A stretch of 64,000 nucleotides of DNA, taken from assembly GCF_001421665.1 (NCBI RefSeq), contig NZ_LMKV01000007.1:1-64000 (forward strand). The letters are read 5' to 3'. The first letter of the stretch is position 1. Each line of letters opens with the position of its first letter. Shown one piece after another: positions 45,256-53,501 of this stretch. The notes beneath the pieces are model-generated. The model had not been told where the DNA came from. It did not search any database and was given only the letters and a program-made list of their open reading frames with translations. Source of the stretch: Sphingobium sp. Leaf26. GTDB lineage: Bacteria > Pseudomonadota > Alphaproteobacteria > Sphingomonadales > Sphingomonadaceae. Both the position numbers and the translations under genes were made by a program.

Positions 45256-46587
45256 ATGCGAAACAGACTGACGGCCTTCATCCTTATCGGCATGGTCCTG
45301 GGGGTGATAACGGGCTTCGTGGCCAATCTCTGGGTCGGCGGCGATGAGACGCTGGCCAAGGATGTGGCGGGCTATTTCCACCTGCTGGCCGACATCTTCC
45401 TCCACCTGATCAAGATGATCATCGCGCCGCTGGTCTTTTCCACGCTGGTCGCAGGCATCGCCCATATGGGCGACAGCGCGGCGCTGGGACGGATCGGCGG
45501 GCGCGCGCTTGCGTGGTTCATCATCGCCAGCCTGATCTCGCTGACTTTGGGCCTGATCTTCGTCAATTTCTTCGAGCCGGGCGCGGGCCTCAACCTGGTT
45601 CGGTCCGGCGCGGACGCGGGCGTGAATACCGAAGCGCTCAATTTCCGCGACTTCATCCTGCATGTCTTCCCGACCTCCATGATCGGGGCGATGGCCGACA
45701 ACCAGATCCTGCAAATCGTCGTCTTCTCGCTGTTCGTGGGCGTCGCGCTCACCGCCATCGGCGACAAGGGCAAGCCGATCATCGCCCTGATCGAATCGAT
45801 GGTCGAGCTGATGTTGCAGGTGACAGGCTATGTCATGCGCGTCGCGCCCTTCGCGGTGTTCGGCGCGCTGGCCTCGTCGGTGACGGTGCAGGGTCTGGGC
45901 GTGCTCAAAACCTATGGCGCGCTGGTCGGCGAATTCTACATCGCGCTCTTGTGCCTGTGGCTGCTGCTGTTCGGCGCGGGGTCGATTTTCCTAGGCAAGC
46001 GGATGTTCAAGCTGATCCGCTATGTCCGCGAACCGATCCTGATCGCTTTCTCCACCGCTTCGTCCGAAGCGGCCTATCCCAAGATGCTGGAGCAGCTCGA
46101 CCGCTTCGGCATCCCGCGCCGCATCTACAGCTTCGTGCTGCCGCTGGGCTATTCGTTCAACCTCGACGGGTCGATGATGTATTCGACCTTCGCGACGATC
46201 TTCATCGCGCAGGCCTATGGCATCGACCTGCCGATCGCGACGCAGATCACCATATTGCTGGTGCTGATGGTGACCAGCAAGGGCATCGCCGCAGTGCCGC
46301 GCGCGTCGCTGGTCGTCGTCGCCGCGACGCTGGGCCAATTCGACTTGCCGGTGGAGGGCATCGCCTTCATCCTGGCGGTCGATCACTTCATGGACATGGG
46401 CCGCACCGCCACCAACGTGCTGGGCAACGCCATCGCCACGTCGGTCATCACCAAATGGGAAGGGATGCTGGAGGTCGAGGAGCCGATCGACGTCGAACAT
46501 CCCAAGGCACCGGCCCATTCCCCAGCCCACGGCCGCGCCGGGCTGGAACTGGCATCCGACATGGTGGACGACGACCGCAAGGGGTGA
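45256..46587 (+). CDS. Dicarboxylate/amino acid:cation symporter (DAACS)
   Basis: A 443-residue inner-membrane carrier of the GltP/DctA family. The two hairpins and substrate motifs are clear: the serine-rich FSTASSEAAYPKM hairpin 1, NLDGSMMYSTFATIFIAQ in helix 7, GIAAVPRASLVVVAAT hairpin 2 and DHFMDMGRTATNVLGN helix 8 with the substrate Arg/Asp pair. The D-x-x-x-R arrangement fits C4-dicarboxylates or glutamate/aspartate; which cannot be decided. ATG 45256 has AGAGGA five bases upstream. A strong terminator follows. Confidence 0.93.
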   Translation: MRNRLTAFILIGMVLGVITGFVANLWVGGDETLAKDVAGYFHLLADIFLHLIKMIIAPLVFSTLVAGIAHMGDSAALGRIGGRALAWFIIASLISLTLGLIFVNFFEPGAGLNLVRSGADAGVNTEALNFRDFILHVFPTSMIGAMADNQILQIVVFSLFVGVALTAIGDKGKPIIALIESMVELMLQVTGYVMRVAPFAVFGALASSVTVQGLGVLKTYGALVGEFYIALLCLWLLLFGAGSIFLGKRMFKLIRYVREPILIAFSTASSEAAYPKMLEQLDRFGIPRRIYSFVLPLGYSFNLDGSMMYSTFATIFIAQAYGIDLPIATQITILLVLMVTSKGIAAVPRASLVVVAATLGQFDLPVEGIAFILAVDHFMDMGRTATNVLGNAIATSVITKWEGMLEVEEPIDVEHPKAPAHSPAHGRAGLELASDMVDDDRKG

Positions 46588-46608
46588 GGCTTCACTCCCG
46601 CTGACGTG

Positions 46609-46649
46609 AAAAAGCGCCTCCGTCCCTTGTGAAAGGAGGCGCTTTTTTT
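46609..46649 (+). terminator. Terminator of the dicarboxylate symporter gene
   Basis: AAAAAGCGCCTCC pairs with GGAGGCGCTTTTT across a 13-base loop and is followed by T residues, starting 21 bp after the stop. Confidence 0.92.
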
Positions 46650-46753
46650 AGAGCATCGTACGGAAAAGTGGGAACCGGTTTTTCGCGTAAAACGATGCGA
46701 AAACAAAAAACTGGAGCGCGCGACCTGCATCGGATTTAACGCAGCGCGCTCTA
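46649..46753. repeat. Dispersed palindromic repeat, copy 2
   Basis: A 105-bp unit from TAGAGC to GCTCTA, matching 125-228 in the same orientation with a few differences. It lies directly behind the terminator at 46609-46649 and before the convergent ppk2 gene. Confidence 0.8.
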
Positions 46754-46768
46754 GAATCCTCCGTTCAT

Positions 46769-47686
46769 TCAGAAGCGGTCCGGCACATACATGTCCGTCG
46801 GCACCGGGTGGCGGATATAGTCCTCGTGCCGTTCACGGTCGGGCAGGACGACCGGTTCCTTGGGCACATCCGCATAGGGAATCTGTTCCAGCAGATGCGC
46901 GATGCAGTTCAGCCGCGCCCGCTTCTTGTCGACCGCTTCCACCACCCACCAGGGCGCTTCGGCGATATGGGTGCGTTCCAGCATCGCTTCCTTGGCGCGG
47001 GTATAATCCTCCCAGCGGCGGCGCGACTGGACATCCATGGGCGACAGCTTCCACTGCTTGAGCGGATCATGGATGCGCATGGCGAAGCGGAACTGCTGTT
47101 CATCGTCGGTGATCGAGAACCAATATTTGATGAGGATGATGCCCGAACGGACCAGCATCCGTTCAAATTCCGGGACTGACCGGAAAAATTCCTCCACCTC
47201 ATCCTCGGTGCAGAAGCCCATCACCCGCTCGACGCCGGCGCGGTTATACCAGCTACGATCGAACAGGACCATTTCGCCCGCCGCCGGCAGATGGGCGGCA
47301 TAGCGCTGGAAATACCATTGCGTGCGTTCGCGCTCATTGGGAGCGGGCAGCGCGGCGACGCGGCAGACGCGGGGATTCAAGCGCTGGGTGATGCGCTTGA
47401 TCGCGCCGCCCTTACCCGCCGAATCGCGCCCTTCGAAGATCACCACGACCTTCAGCCCCTTGTGCACGATCCAATCCTGCAAACGGACCAGTTCATGCTG
47501 TAGGCGGAACAGCTCGCGAAAATAGGTGCGCCGCTCCATCTGCTCGCGGTCGGGATGCTCCTCCATGTCGGCGAGCATCGTTTCCAGCCGATCCTCATCT
47601 ATCTCCATCTCCAGTTCCTCGTCGAAACTGTCGGCAATCTCCGCTTTGATGCGGTCCATGGCGAAGGTCGGGTCGTCGAAGGTCAT
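46769..47686 (-). CDS. ppk2: Polyphosphate kinase 2 (PPK2)
   Basis: A ~305-residue P-loop kinase that uses polyphosphate to phosphorylate nucleotides. The Walker A region FEGRDSAGKGGAIKRI, the Walker B/lid set VLFDRSWYNRAGVERVMGF and the R-x-x-A-P-W-W-V-V motif EAPWWVVEAVDKKRARLN are characteristic. The N-terminal ~60 residues are acidic (DEELEMEIDEDRLETML). ATG 47686 is chosen; an upstream in-frame ATG at 47773 would add 29 residues of no clear similarity. Class (GDP versus ADP/AMP preference) cannot be stated. Confidence 0.93.
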   Translation of the reverse strand: MTFDDPTFAMDRIKAEIADSFDEELEMEIDEDRLETMLADMEEHPDREQMERRTYFRELFRLQHELVRLQDWIVHKGLKVVVIFEGRDSAGKGGAIKRITQRLNPRVCRVAALPAPNERERTQWYFQRYAAHLPAAGEMVLFDRSWYNRAGVERVMGFCTEDEVEEFFRSVPEFERMLVRSGIILIKYWFSITDDEQQFRFAMRIHDPLKQWKLSPMDVQSRRRWEDYTRAKEAMLERTHIAEAPWWVVEAVDKKRARLNCIAHLLEQIPYADVPKEPVVLPDRERHEDYIRHPVPTDMYVPDRF

Positions 47687-47814
47687 GGCGTCACTCTCGA
47701 TACGCGGAAGAATGACCTCCTCGTCGCACCGGGCGATGACACTATATTGACGCTGCGCCCGCCAGCGGGACAAAAATAGGCCGACCGTTCCGGAGGCGCC
47801 CGGCGTGCGTTGTC

Positions 47815-49233
47815 TTATTTGCCGGCGGACAGCTTGATGACGCCGACGCCGCGTTCGATGGCAATCTGCGTGCCATAGGGTTGCGACAGGCGCTGGAGCC
47901 GTTCGAGAATACGCGCGCCGGTGGCGGCGTCGGCCATGTGCGGCACGCCGCGTCCGGCGCCGGTGGCATTGACGCCGAGGTCGACCGGGTGGAGGCGGAT
48001 TTCGCTCAGCCTGCCGTCGCGAAAATGGCTGACCGCGATCACCGTTTCATAGAGGTTGGGGTCGCCAAATTCCTTCGCGCCGCGCGCCTGAAGCAGTTCC
48101 GGTGCGGTGACGGTGCCCGGCGTGATGCCGAATTGATCGTACATGTCGGCCGGCAGGTCATCGAGCGAATTGTTCATCATCGCGAAGTTGCCGAGCGAAT
48201 AGAAGATCGGCTTGCCCTTGTATATTTCGATCCCGCGCAACTGGTGCGGGCCATGGCCGACATAGACGTCCGCGCCGGCATCGATCGCCTGATGCGCCAG
48301 CGGCTGGGCGAAGTTGGCGATGATCTGGCTGGCATTGCCGGGTTCATGATTGTGCAGCGAAAAGACGACGAAATTGCCATTCTGCTTGGCCTGGCGGATG
48401 GCGAGCAGATTGGCGGCGACATCCCTGGCGTTGAGGTCATATTCGATCTTCATCGGCATGGCCGGATTGGCGGTGGCGCGGAACTCGCGGCCCTTCATCT
48501 TGATCGGCGAGCCGGGCTTGGTGCCGGCAAGGCGGGCGATGGTGGCGAGGTCGGCGTCCGACACCAGGCCGATTTCGGTGCTGCGAATGGTGTTGGCGCC
48601 GCCACGGCCCGGCACCTTCCCCAGCGGATCGGCGGCGGGCGTCATCGGTGTGAAGCTGGTGGTGGCGGATATCAGGCCGACGCGGCCGAACGGGCCGTCA
48701 TGATAGGCGGGCGCGCGCGCGGCGGTCATGCTGCGGCCGGTGCCGGCATGGGTGAGGTGCGCGGCGTCGAGCAGGTCGAGCGTTTCGGCCATGCCCTCCA
48801 CACCCCAATCGGTGGCATGATTGTTGGCGTGGCTGACGATGTCGATGCCCATTTTCGCGACGTCGGCGGGCACGGCGGGATCGGCCAGCATCCAGGTGCC
48901 GCCCGATTCGGCCTGTGGCGATCCCTTGAAGCTATTGAGGTCGAGCGCGGTCGTTTCGAAATTGCCGAAGGTGAGGTCCGCGCCGCGCAGGAGGCGCAGC
49001 ATGTCGGGCGACTGCTTCTCGATCGTCGCCAGCATCGGGCGCAGATAGATGAGGTCGCCCACCGCCGCGAAGCTGAAATCCCCGGCGATCGGCGTGCTGG
49101 GGACGGTGGTGGTGGTCAACTGGCCGCCGCTTTCCTCTTCCTCCGCATGCGCCGGCAGGGCGGTGGACAGGATGGCCGCGGCACCGGCGCACAGCAGGGT
49201 GCGCAACGCGCGGCGGTGGAAGATGGCAGGCAT
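47815..49233 (-). CDS. CapA/PGA-cap family metallophosphatase-like protein
   Basis: A 472-residue exported protein. A signal peptide ends near ALPAHAEEE. The CapA-type metallophosphoesterase fold shows FAAVGDLIYLRP, SHANNHATDWGVEG, LHNHEPGNASQI and YVGHGPHQLRGIEIY, with His/Asp/Asn ligands. Family members act in polyglutamate capsule anchoring or as enzymes of unknown substrate; no capBC synthase is here. ATG 49233 with GAGGGG upstream is chosen over an in-frame start 81 bases earlier. A 16-bp palindrome at 49298-49313, shared with the region upstream of the TctD-like regulator, lies before it. Confidence 0.88.
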   Translation of the reverse strand: MPAIFHRRALRTLLCAGAAAILSTALPAHAEEEESGGQLTTTTVPSTPIAGDFSFAAVGDLIYLRPMLATIEKQSPDMLRLLRGADLTFGNFETTALDLNSFKGSPQAESGGTWMLADPAVPADVAKMGIDIVSHANNHATDWGVEGMAETLDLLDAAHLTHAGTGRSMTAARAPAYHDGPFGRVGLISATTSFTPMTPAADPLGKVPGRGGANTIRSTEIGLVSDADLATIARLAGTKPGSPIKMKGREFRATANPAMPMKIEYDLNARDVAANLLAIRQAKQNGNFVVFSLHNHEPGNASQIIANFAQPLAHQAIDAGADVYVGHGPHQLRGIEIYKGKPIFYSLGNFAMMNNSLDDLPADMYDQFGITPGTVTAPELLQARGAKEFGDPNLYETVIAVSHFRDGRLSEIRLHPVDLGVNATGAGRGVPHMADAATGARILERLQRLSQPYGTQIAIERGVGVIKLSAGK

Positions 49234-49297
49234 GGAAGCGGTCCCCTCTGGGCGGTGCCGAAAAGCGGCTGACGCGAAGAGACTTAGCCAAGACGGC

Positions 49298-49313
49298 TGA
49301 CATGAACCTGTCA
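49298..49313. promoter_or_regulatory. 16-bp palindrome before capA
   Basis: TGACATGAACCTGTCA: half-sites TGACA and TGTCA with a six-base spacer. It matches the complement of the site at 51666-51681 in 14 of 16 positions. Probable binding site for the adjacent response regulator. Confidence 0.55.
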
Positions 49314-49332
49314 CATGGCGGTATGTCGTGGG

Positions 49333-50829
49333 TCAGGCCGGGGCGAGGCGGAAGCGGATGAGGACGCACAGCCCCTGCCCGGTGCGACCGTCGCGCAACG
49401 CGATCTGCGCGCCCAGCCGGTCCGCCAGCGCGCGCGCGATCGGCAAGCCGAGGCCGGTGCCGGGGGCCGAGGTGCGGCCACCGATGCGATAGAAACGCTC
49501 CCACACCCTGTCGCGCTGGTCTGCGGGGATGCCGGGGCCGTTATCGTCGATTTCGACTACGGCATCCTGATCTTCCAGCCAGACGCTGACCGCGACGATG
49601 CCGTCGGGACGGTTGTAGCGGATGGCGTTGTCGAGCAGATTGACCAGCAATTCGCCCGCCAGCGCCGGCTGGCCCAGCGCCATGACAGGGCCGTCCATGC
49701 GATTGTCGTAGCCGATGTCGAGGCTGGCGGGGGCTTGGGCGGCACGGTCGGCGGTTACCGTCGCGGCCAGATCTGCCAGGTCGAAGGGGCGCACCTGCAT
49801 ATCGCCCTGATCCTCGCTCCGGGCGAGGGCGATCATCTGGCGCAGCAGCAGTTCGAGCGAGTCGATCGCATGAGGAATATCGGTCAGCGCCGCCCGCCCC
49901 TGCGGCGAGGTGGGGCCGTAGCGATCGAGCACATCGAGATGGACGCGGGCGACGGCGAGCGGCGTGCGCATCTGGTGCGAGGCGTTGGAGGTGAATTGCC
50001 GCAACGAATTGCTGGCCCGTTCCAGCCGGGCCATGAGGCCATTGAAAGCAGCGACGAACGGCCGGATTTCGGCCGGATCGGCAGTGCTGCTGTGCAGGCG
50101 GAAGGCGGGGGAGGCATCCTGCTGCGCCATCTCCACCTGCCGCGTCAGGTCGATCAGCGGGCGCAGCCCCCAGCGGATCGCCCACCAGAAGAGCAGGCCG
50201 GTCACGACCAGCACGGCCAGCCCCACCAGCAGCACCCTGACCATGAACTGATGCTCATAGGCGCGCCGATCATCGATATAGTCGGCTATCTGGATGACGA
50301 TCAGGCCGCTTTCGCCGGCGGGACGGCGGATTTCCGTCGCGATGCGGGCGGGCTTGCCGTGCAGCGCGCCGTCGCGCAGATAGGCGGCCTGCGTCACCAG
50401 CTTCGCATCGGCGGGATTGAGATAGCCACGCACCAGCGGATTGGCGCGATAGGCGTTGACGAACGTCGCCGGGGGATGCGGGTCGATGACCCCGTCCCAT
50501 GTTTCGCGATAATCGGCCGGCGGCGGCAGGGCGGGGTCGCCCGCCAGCAACTTGTTTCCGCGATAGACGCTGTAATGCACGACCGGCCGCGCCCGACGCT
50601 GAAGCAGGTGGACGGCGAGCGGCAGGAGCTTGTGCCGCTCAGGCGGCTGACTGTCGTAGACGAGGCTGAGCGTGCGAACCGAACCGATCAGCACGCGATC
50701 GACCGTGTCGGCCTCCGTATCATGCGTCACCCAGGCGGTGATGATCCCGAACAGCAGAACGAGCGCGGCCAAAGGCATCATCACCGCGCCGGTCAGGCGC
50801 AGGCGCAGCGAGGGGGGCAGGTTCCGCAT
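49333..50829 (-). CDS. TctE-like sensor histidine kinase
   Basis: A 498-residue membrane kinase. Helix 1 (LTGAVMMPLAALVLLFGIITAW) precedes a ~145-residue periplasmic domain of the two-component sensor N-terminal type seen in TctE/QseC. Helix 2 (VLLVGLAVLVVTGLLFWWAI), HAMP, the H-box SNASHQMRTPLAVARVHLDVL and the ATPase (LLDNAIRYN, DNGPGIPADQRDRVWERFYR, GTGLGLPIARALA) follow. It is transcribed after its regulator with a 27-bp gap. TctE homologues sense tricarboxylates; this one, next to peptidase and receptor genes, may sense something else. Confidence 0.9.
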   Translation of the reverse strand: MRNLPPSLRLRLTGAVMMPLAALVLLFGIITAWVTHDTEADTVDRVLIGSVRTLSLVYDSQPPERHKLLPLAVHLLQRRARPVVHYSVYRGNKLLAGDPALPPPADYRETWDGVIDPHPPATFVNAYRANPLVRGYLNPADAKLVTQAAYLRDGALHGKPARIATEIRRPAGESGLIVIQIADYIDDRRAYEHQFMVRVLLVGLAVLVVTGLLFWWAIRWGLRPLIDLTRQVEMAQQDASPAFRLHSSTADPAEIRPFVAAFNGLMARLERASNSLRQFTSNASHQMRTPLAVARVHLDVLDRYGPTSPQGRAALTDIPHAIDSLELLLRQMIALARSEDQGDMQVRPFDLADLAATVTADRAAQAPASLDIGYDNRMDGPVMALGQPALAGELLVNLLDNAIRYNRPDGIVAVSVWLEDQDAVVEIDDNGPGIPADQRDRVWERFYRIGGRTSAPGTGLGLPIARALADRLGAQIALRDGRTGQGLCVLIRFRLAPA

Positions 50830-50856
50830 CAGCGCGCTGTTAGCAGATTATGCGGA

Positions 50857-51522
50857 TCAGGCCGCCTCTATCATATAGCCAAGCCCGCGCACGGTGCGGA
50901 TTGCCGGGCCGGACGGCTGAAGCTTGCGGCGCAGGCGGCCGACATAGACTTCCAGCGCGTTCGGCGTGACGGCGTCGTCGAAATTGAAGATTTCGGCCGA
51001 CAGCCGCTCCTTGGCGATCACCTTGCCCGGCCGACCCATCAGCGTTTCCAGCACCGCCAGTTCGCGGCGGCGCAGGTCCAGCATCTTGTCGTCCAGATAG
51101 ACGGTGCGGCTCGACCGGTCGAACATCAGCGTGCCGATCCGCAGCATCGGGTCCAGTTGCCCCTGGCTGCGCCGGACCAGCGCACGGATGCGCGATTCCA
51201 GTTCACGCGGATGGAAGGGCTTGGCCATATAATCGTCGGCGCCGCGATCAAGGCCCTGGATTCGATCGTCCATCATGTCCCGCGCGGTCAGGATGATGAT
51301 CGGCGTGGCGGCACCGCGCGCGCGCAACTGGCTGAGCACATCCAGCCCGTCCATGTCGGGCAGGCCGAGGTCGAGGATGATCGCGCAATAGGGTTCCTGG
51401 TCGGCCAGCTTCAGGGCATCTTCGCCGTTCGTGAGGATATCGACGGCAAAACCCGCCGCCTCGAGCGAGGCGACCATGCCACGGGCGAGCCGCTCATCAT
51501 CTTCCACCAGCAACAAACGCAT
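50857..51522 (-). CDS. TctD/QseB-like response regulator
   Basis: A 221-residue OmpR-family regulator. Receiver: LLVEDDERLARG, phospho-acceptor Asp in AIILDLGLPDMDGL, LTARD, and Lys in MAKPFHPRELESR. The DNA-binding domain ends AIRTVRGLGYMIE and has RRRELAVLETLMGRPGKVI. It heads the pair with the TctE-like kinase. Palindromes at 51666-51681 upstream and 49298-49313 downstream are the best candidate binding sites. Confidence 0.93.
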   Translation of the reverse strand: MRLLLVEDDERLARGMVASLEAAGFAVDILTNGEDALKLADQEPYCAIILDLGLPDMDGLDVLSQLRARGAATPIIILTARDMMDDRIQGLDRGADDYMAKPFHPRELESRIRALVRRSQGQLDPMLRIGTLMFDRSSRTVYLDDKMLDLRRRELAVLETLMGRPGKVIAKERLSAEIFNFDDAVTPNALEVYVGRLRRKLQPSGPAIRTVRGLGYMIEAA

Positions 51523-51665
51523 TGACCCGATACCTTCCGTCCTGCGCGCTTCATCCGGCGGCCGACATTAAATTGCGATACGCATCATGCGCGGGATTGC
51601 AAATGCGAAGTGCGCCGGCGCCGGTCTTGCCTTTGATTACGCATCCGGCTGCGTCCGCCCTTCTG

Positions 51666-51681
51666 TGTCAGGTTCATGACA
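51666..51681. promoter_or_regulatory. 16-bp palindrome between response regulator and serine hydrolase
   Basis: TGTCAGGTTCATGACA: half-sites TGTCA and TGACA with a six-base spacer, in the 278-bp divergent region. It could serve both the regulator and the hydrolase/receptor/peptidase genes. Confidence 0.55.
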
Positions 51682-51800
51682 GCGACATCGGTTAGGACAA
51701 TGGGAAAGACGAATGGCGGGATCGTGATCCACAGCCTTCGGGTCGCAAAAAAATGACGCGCACATAAGCGCTTCGCCATTTTCCAAGGGGAATCGGAACT

Positions 51801-53426
51801 ATGATGACGGGTCGCTCCGCGGTTGCGGGGATGTTGTTCTGTATGGCTGTTGCGCTGTCGGGCGGGGCCATGGCGCAGGATTCTGCGCCGGCCGATTCCG
51901 CCTCGCTGGCGCGCCTCGACGCCTTGTTCGCCAAATGGAACCGCAAGGATGCGCCCGGATGCGCCGTCGCCGTGTCGCGCCATGGTCAGGCGATCGCCAG
52001 TCGGGCCTATGGCATGGCCGATCTGGAACAGTCCGTCCCCGCCACCCCCGACAGAATCTATGAGGCCGGGTCGGATTCCAAGCAGTTCACCGCCGCCGCC
52101 ATCCTGATGCTGGCGCGCGAGGGCAAGCTTTCGCTGGACGACGATATCCGCAAATATCTGCCCGAACTGCCCGCCTACGATGCGCCCGTCACCATTCGCC
52201 ACATGCTGCACCACATCAGCGGCCTGCGCGACTGGGGATCGGTCGCCGCGGTCGAAGGCTGGCCGCGCAACAGCCGCACCGCCAGCAATGACGATGTGCT
52301 GGAGATCGCCGCCCGCCAGACCGAACTGAACTTCGCGCCGGGCGCCCATTATCTCTACAGCAACAGCAATTATAATCTGGCGGCGATCATCGTCGCGCGG
52401 GTCAGCGGCCAGTCGCTCGCCGATTTCACCCGCGAGCGCATCTTCACGCCGCTGGGCATGACGCATACGAGTTGGCGTGACGATCATGGCGATGTGGTGC
52501 CCGGTCGCACCGGCGCCTATGACTGGCAGGACGGCGTCTATCGCAACGATCAGGTGATCGAAGACGCCTATGGCAATGGTGGCCTGCTGACCACCGTGGG
52601 CGATCTGGTGAAGTGGCAGGCGGCGCTGGACGCCGGCACCTTCGGCGCTGGTTTCACCGAGCAGATGCAGACACCCACCAAGCTGAACGACGGCACGCCG
52701 ATCGCTTATGCGCTGGCGCTGGTGAACCTCGACCATCATGGCCAGCAGGAAATCAGCCATAGCGGGTCGACCGGCGGCTATCGCGCCTGGATGGCGCGCT
52801 ATCCCAGGCAGAAACTGGCCGTATCGCTGCTCTGCAACACCGGCAATGCCGATACGCCGGTGCTGGGCCGTGCAGTCGCCGATATCTTCCTGCCTGCGTG
52901 GAAGGACAAGCCCTACACGCCCAAGGGGCCGCTACCCGCCGGCCTCTATGCCGATGGCATGAACGGCTTTCCGGTGAAGTTCGACAGCGACGAACAAGGT
53001 CGCCTGCGCGCCGACGGCAAGCTGCTGACGCCGGTCGGTCCGGGTCGCTGGGCGCTGCGCGAGGATATCTTCGCCTTTGGCAAGACCGGCCTGGTGCGTG
53101 AAAATCGGGAGGGCGAAAAGATCGCTTACCGCAAGGTGGACGAGGTCACGGTCTTCGACGCCCAGCCCTATGTCGGCAAATATTGCGGCGTCGATACCCA
53201 TGCCTGCCTGACCTTCCGCCAGCAGGGCGAAGCGCTGGTCTATAACGGCCCGCGCTGGGCCGACCAGACGCTCAGCCCCGCCTATGCCGATGTGTTCACC
53301 GGCGAAGCGTCGCCCGACGCCGGCCGCGTCACGGCGAAGTTCCAGCGCGATGCGAGCGGCGCCGTCACCGCGCTGCGCTTTGGCGAGGGTCGTGCTTACG
53401 ACCTGCTGTTCCGCCGGGCCGACTGA
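51801..53426 (+). CDS. Exported serine hydrolase (D-aminopeptidase/beta-lactamase fold)
   Basis: A 541-residue exported hydrolase. Signal peptide: VAGMLFCMAVALSGGAMAQ. Catalytic motifs: SDSKQFTAA (SxxK), LYSNSNYNLAA (YxN) and HSGSTGGY (H-x-G variant). The extra ~180 C-terminal residues after the catalytic domain form beta-rich lipocalin-like repeats, as in D-aminopeptidase DAP or Pab87. It starts a set with a TonB receptor (75 bp downstream) and an M20 peptidase, suggesting peptide breakdown outside the inner membrane. ATG 51801 or 51804 could be used; AAGGGG lies upstream. Confidence 0.88.
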   Translation: MMTGRSAVAGMLFCMAVALSGGAMAQDSAPADSASLARLDALFAKWNRKDAPGCAVAVSRHGQAIASRAYGMADLEQSVPATPDRIYEAGSDSKQFTAAAILMLAREGKLSLDDDIRKYLPELPAYDAPVTIRHMLHHISGLRDWGSVAAVEGWPRNSRTASNDDVLEIAARQTELNFAPGAHYLYSNSNYNLAAIIVARVSGQSLADFTRERIFTPLGMTHTSWRDDHGDVVPGRTGAYDWQDGVYRNDQVIEDAYGNGGLLTTVGDLVKWQAALDAGTFGAGFTEQMQTPTKLNDGTPIAYALALVNLDHHGQQEISHSGSTGGYRAWMARYPRQKLAVSLLCNTGNADTPVLGRAVADIFLPAWKDKPYTPKGPLPAGLYADGMNGFPVKFDSDEQGRLRADGKLLTPVGPGRWALREDIFAFGKTGLVRENREGEKIAYRKVDEVTVFDAQPYVGKYCGVDTHACLTFRQQGEALVYNGPRWADQTLSPAYADVFTGEASPDAGRVTAKFQRDASGAVTALRFGEGRAYDLLFRRAD

Positions 53427-53501
53427 CCAGATTTCCAAAGAGATAAAAGAGAGCCGCTCAGGTCGCGGACAAAAAAGCAAGAAGACGAAAAGGGACGATA
53501 T

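Noticed and set aside
49315..51525. 736-codon open frame on the plus strand opposite the TctDE-like genes
   Set aside because: It is fully antisense to two genes with clear domains; its protein is rich in Arg, Gly, His and Gln and has no motif. Typical of high-GC codon structure.
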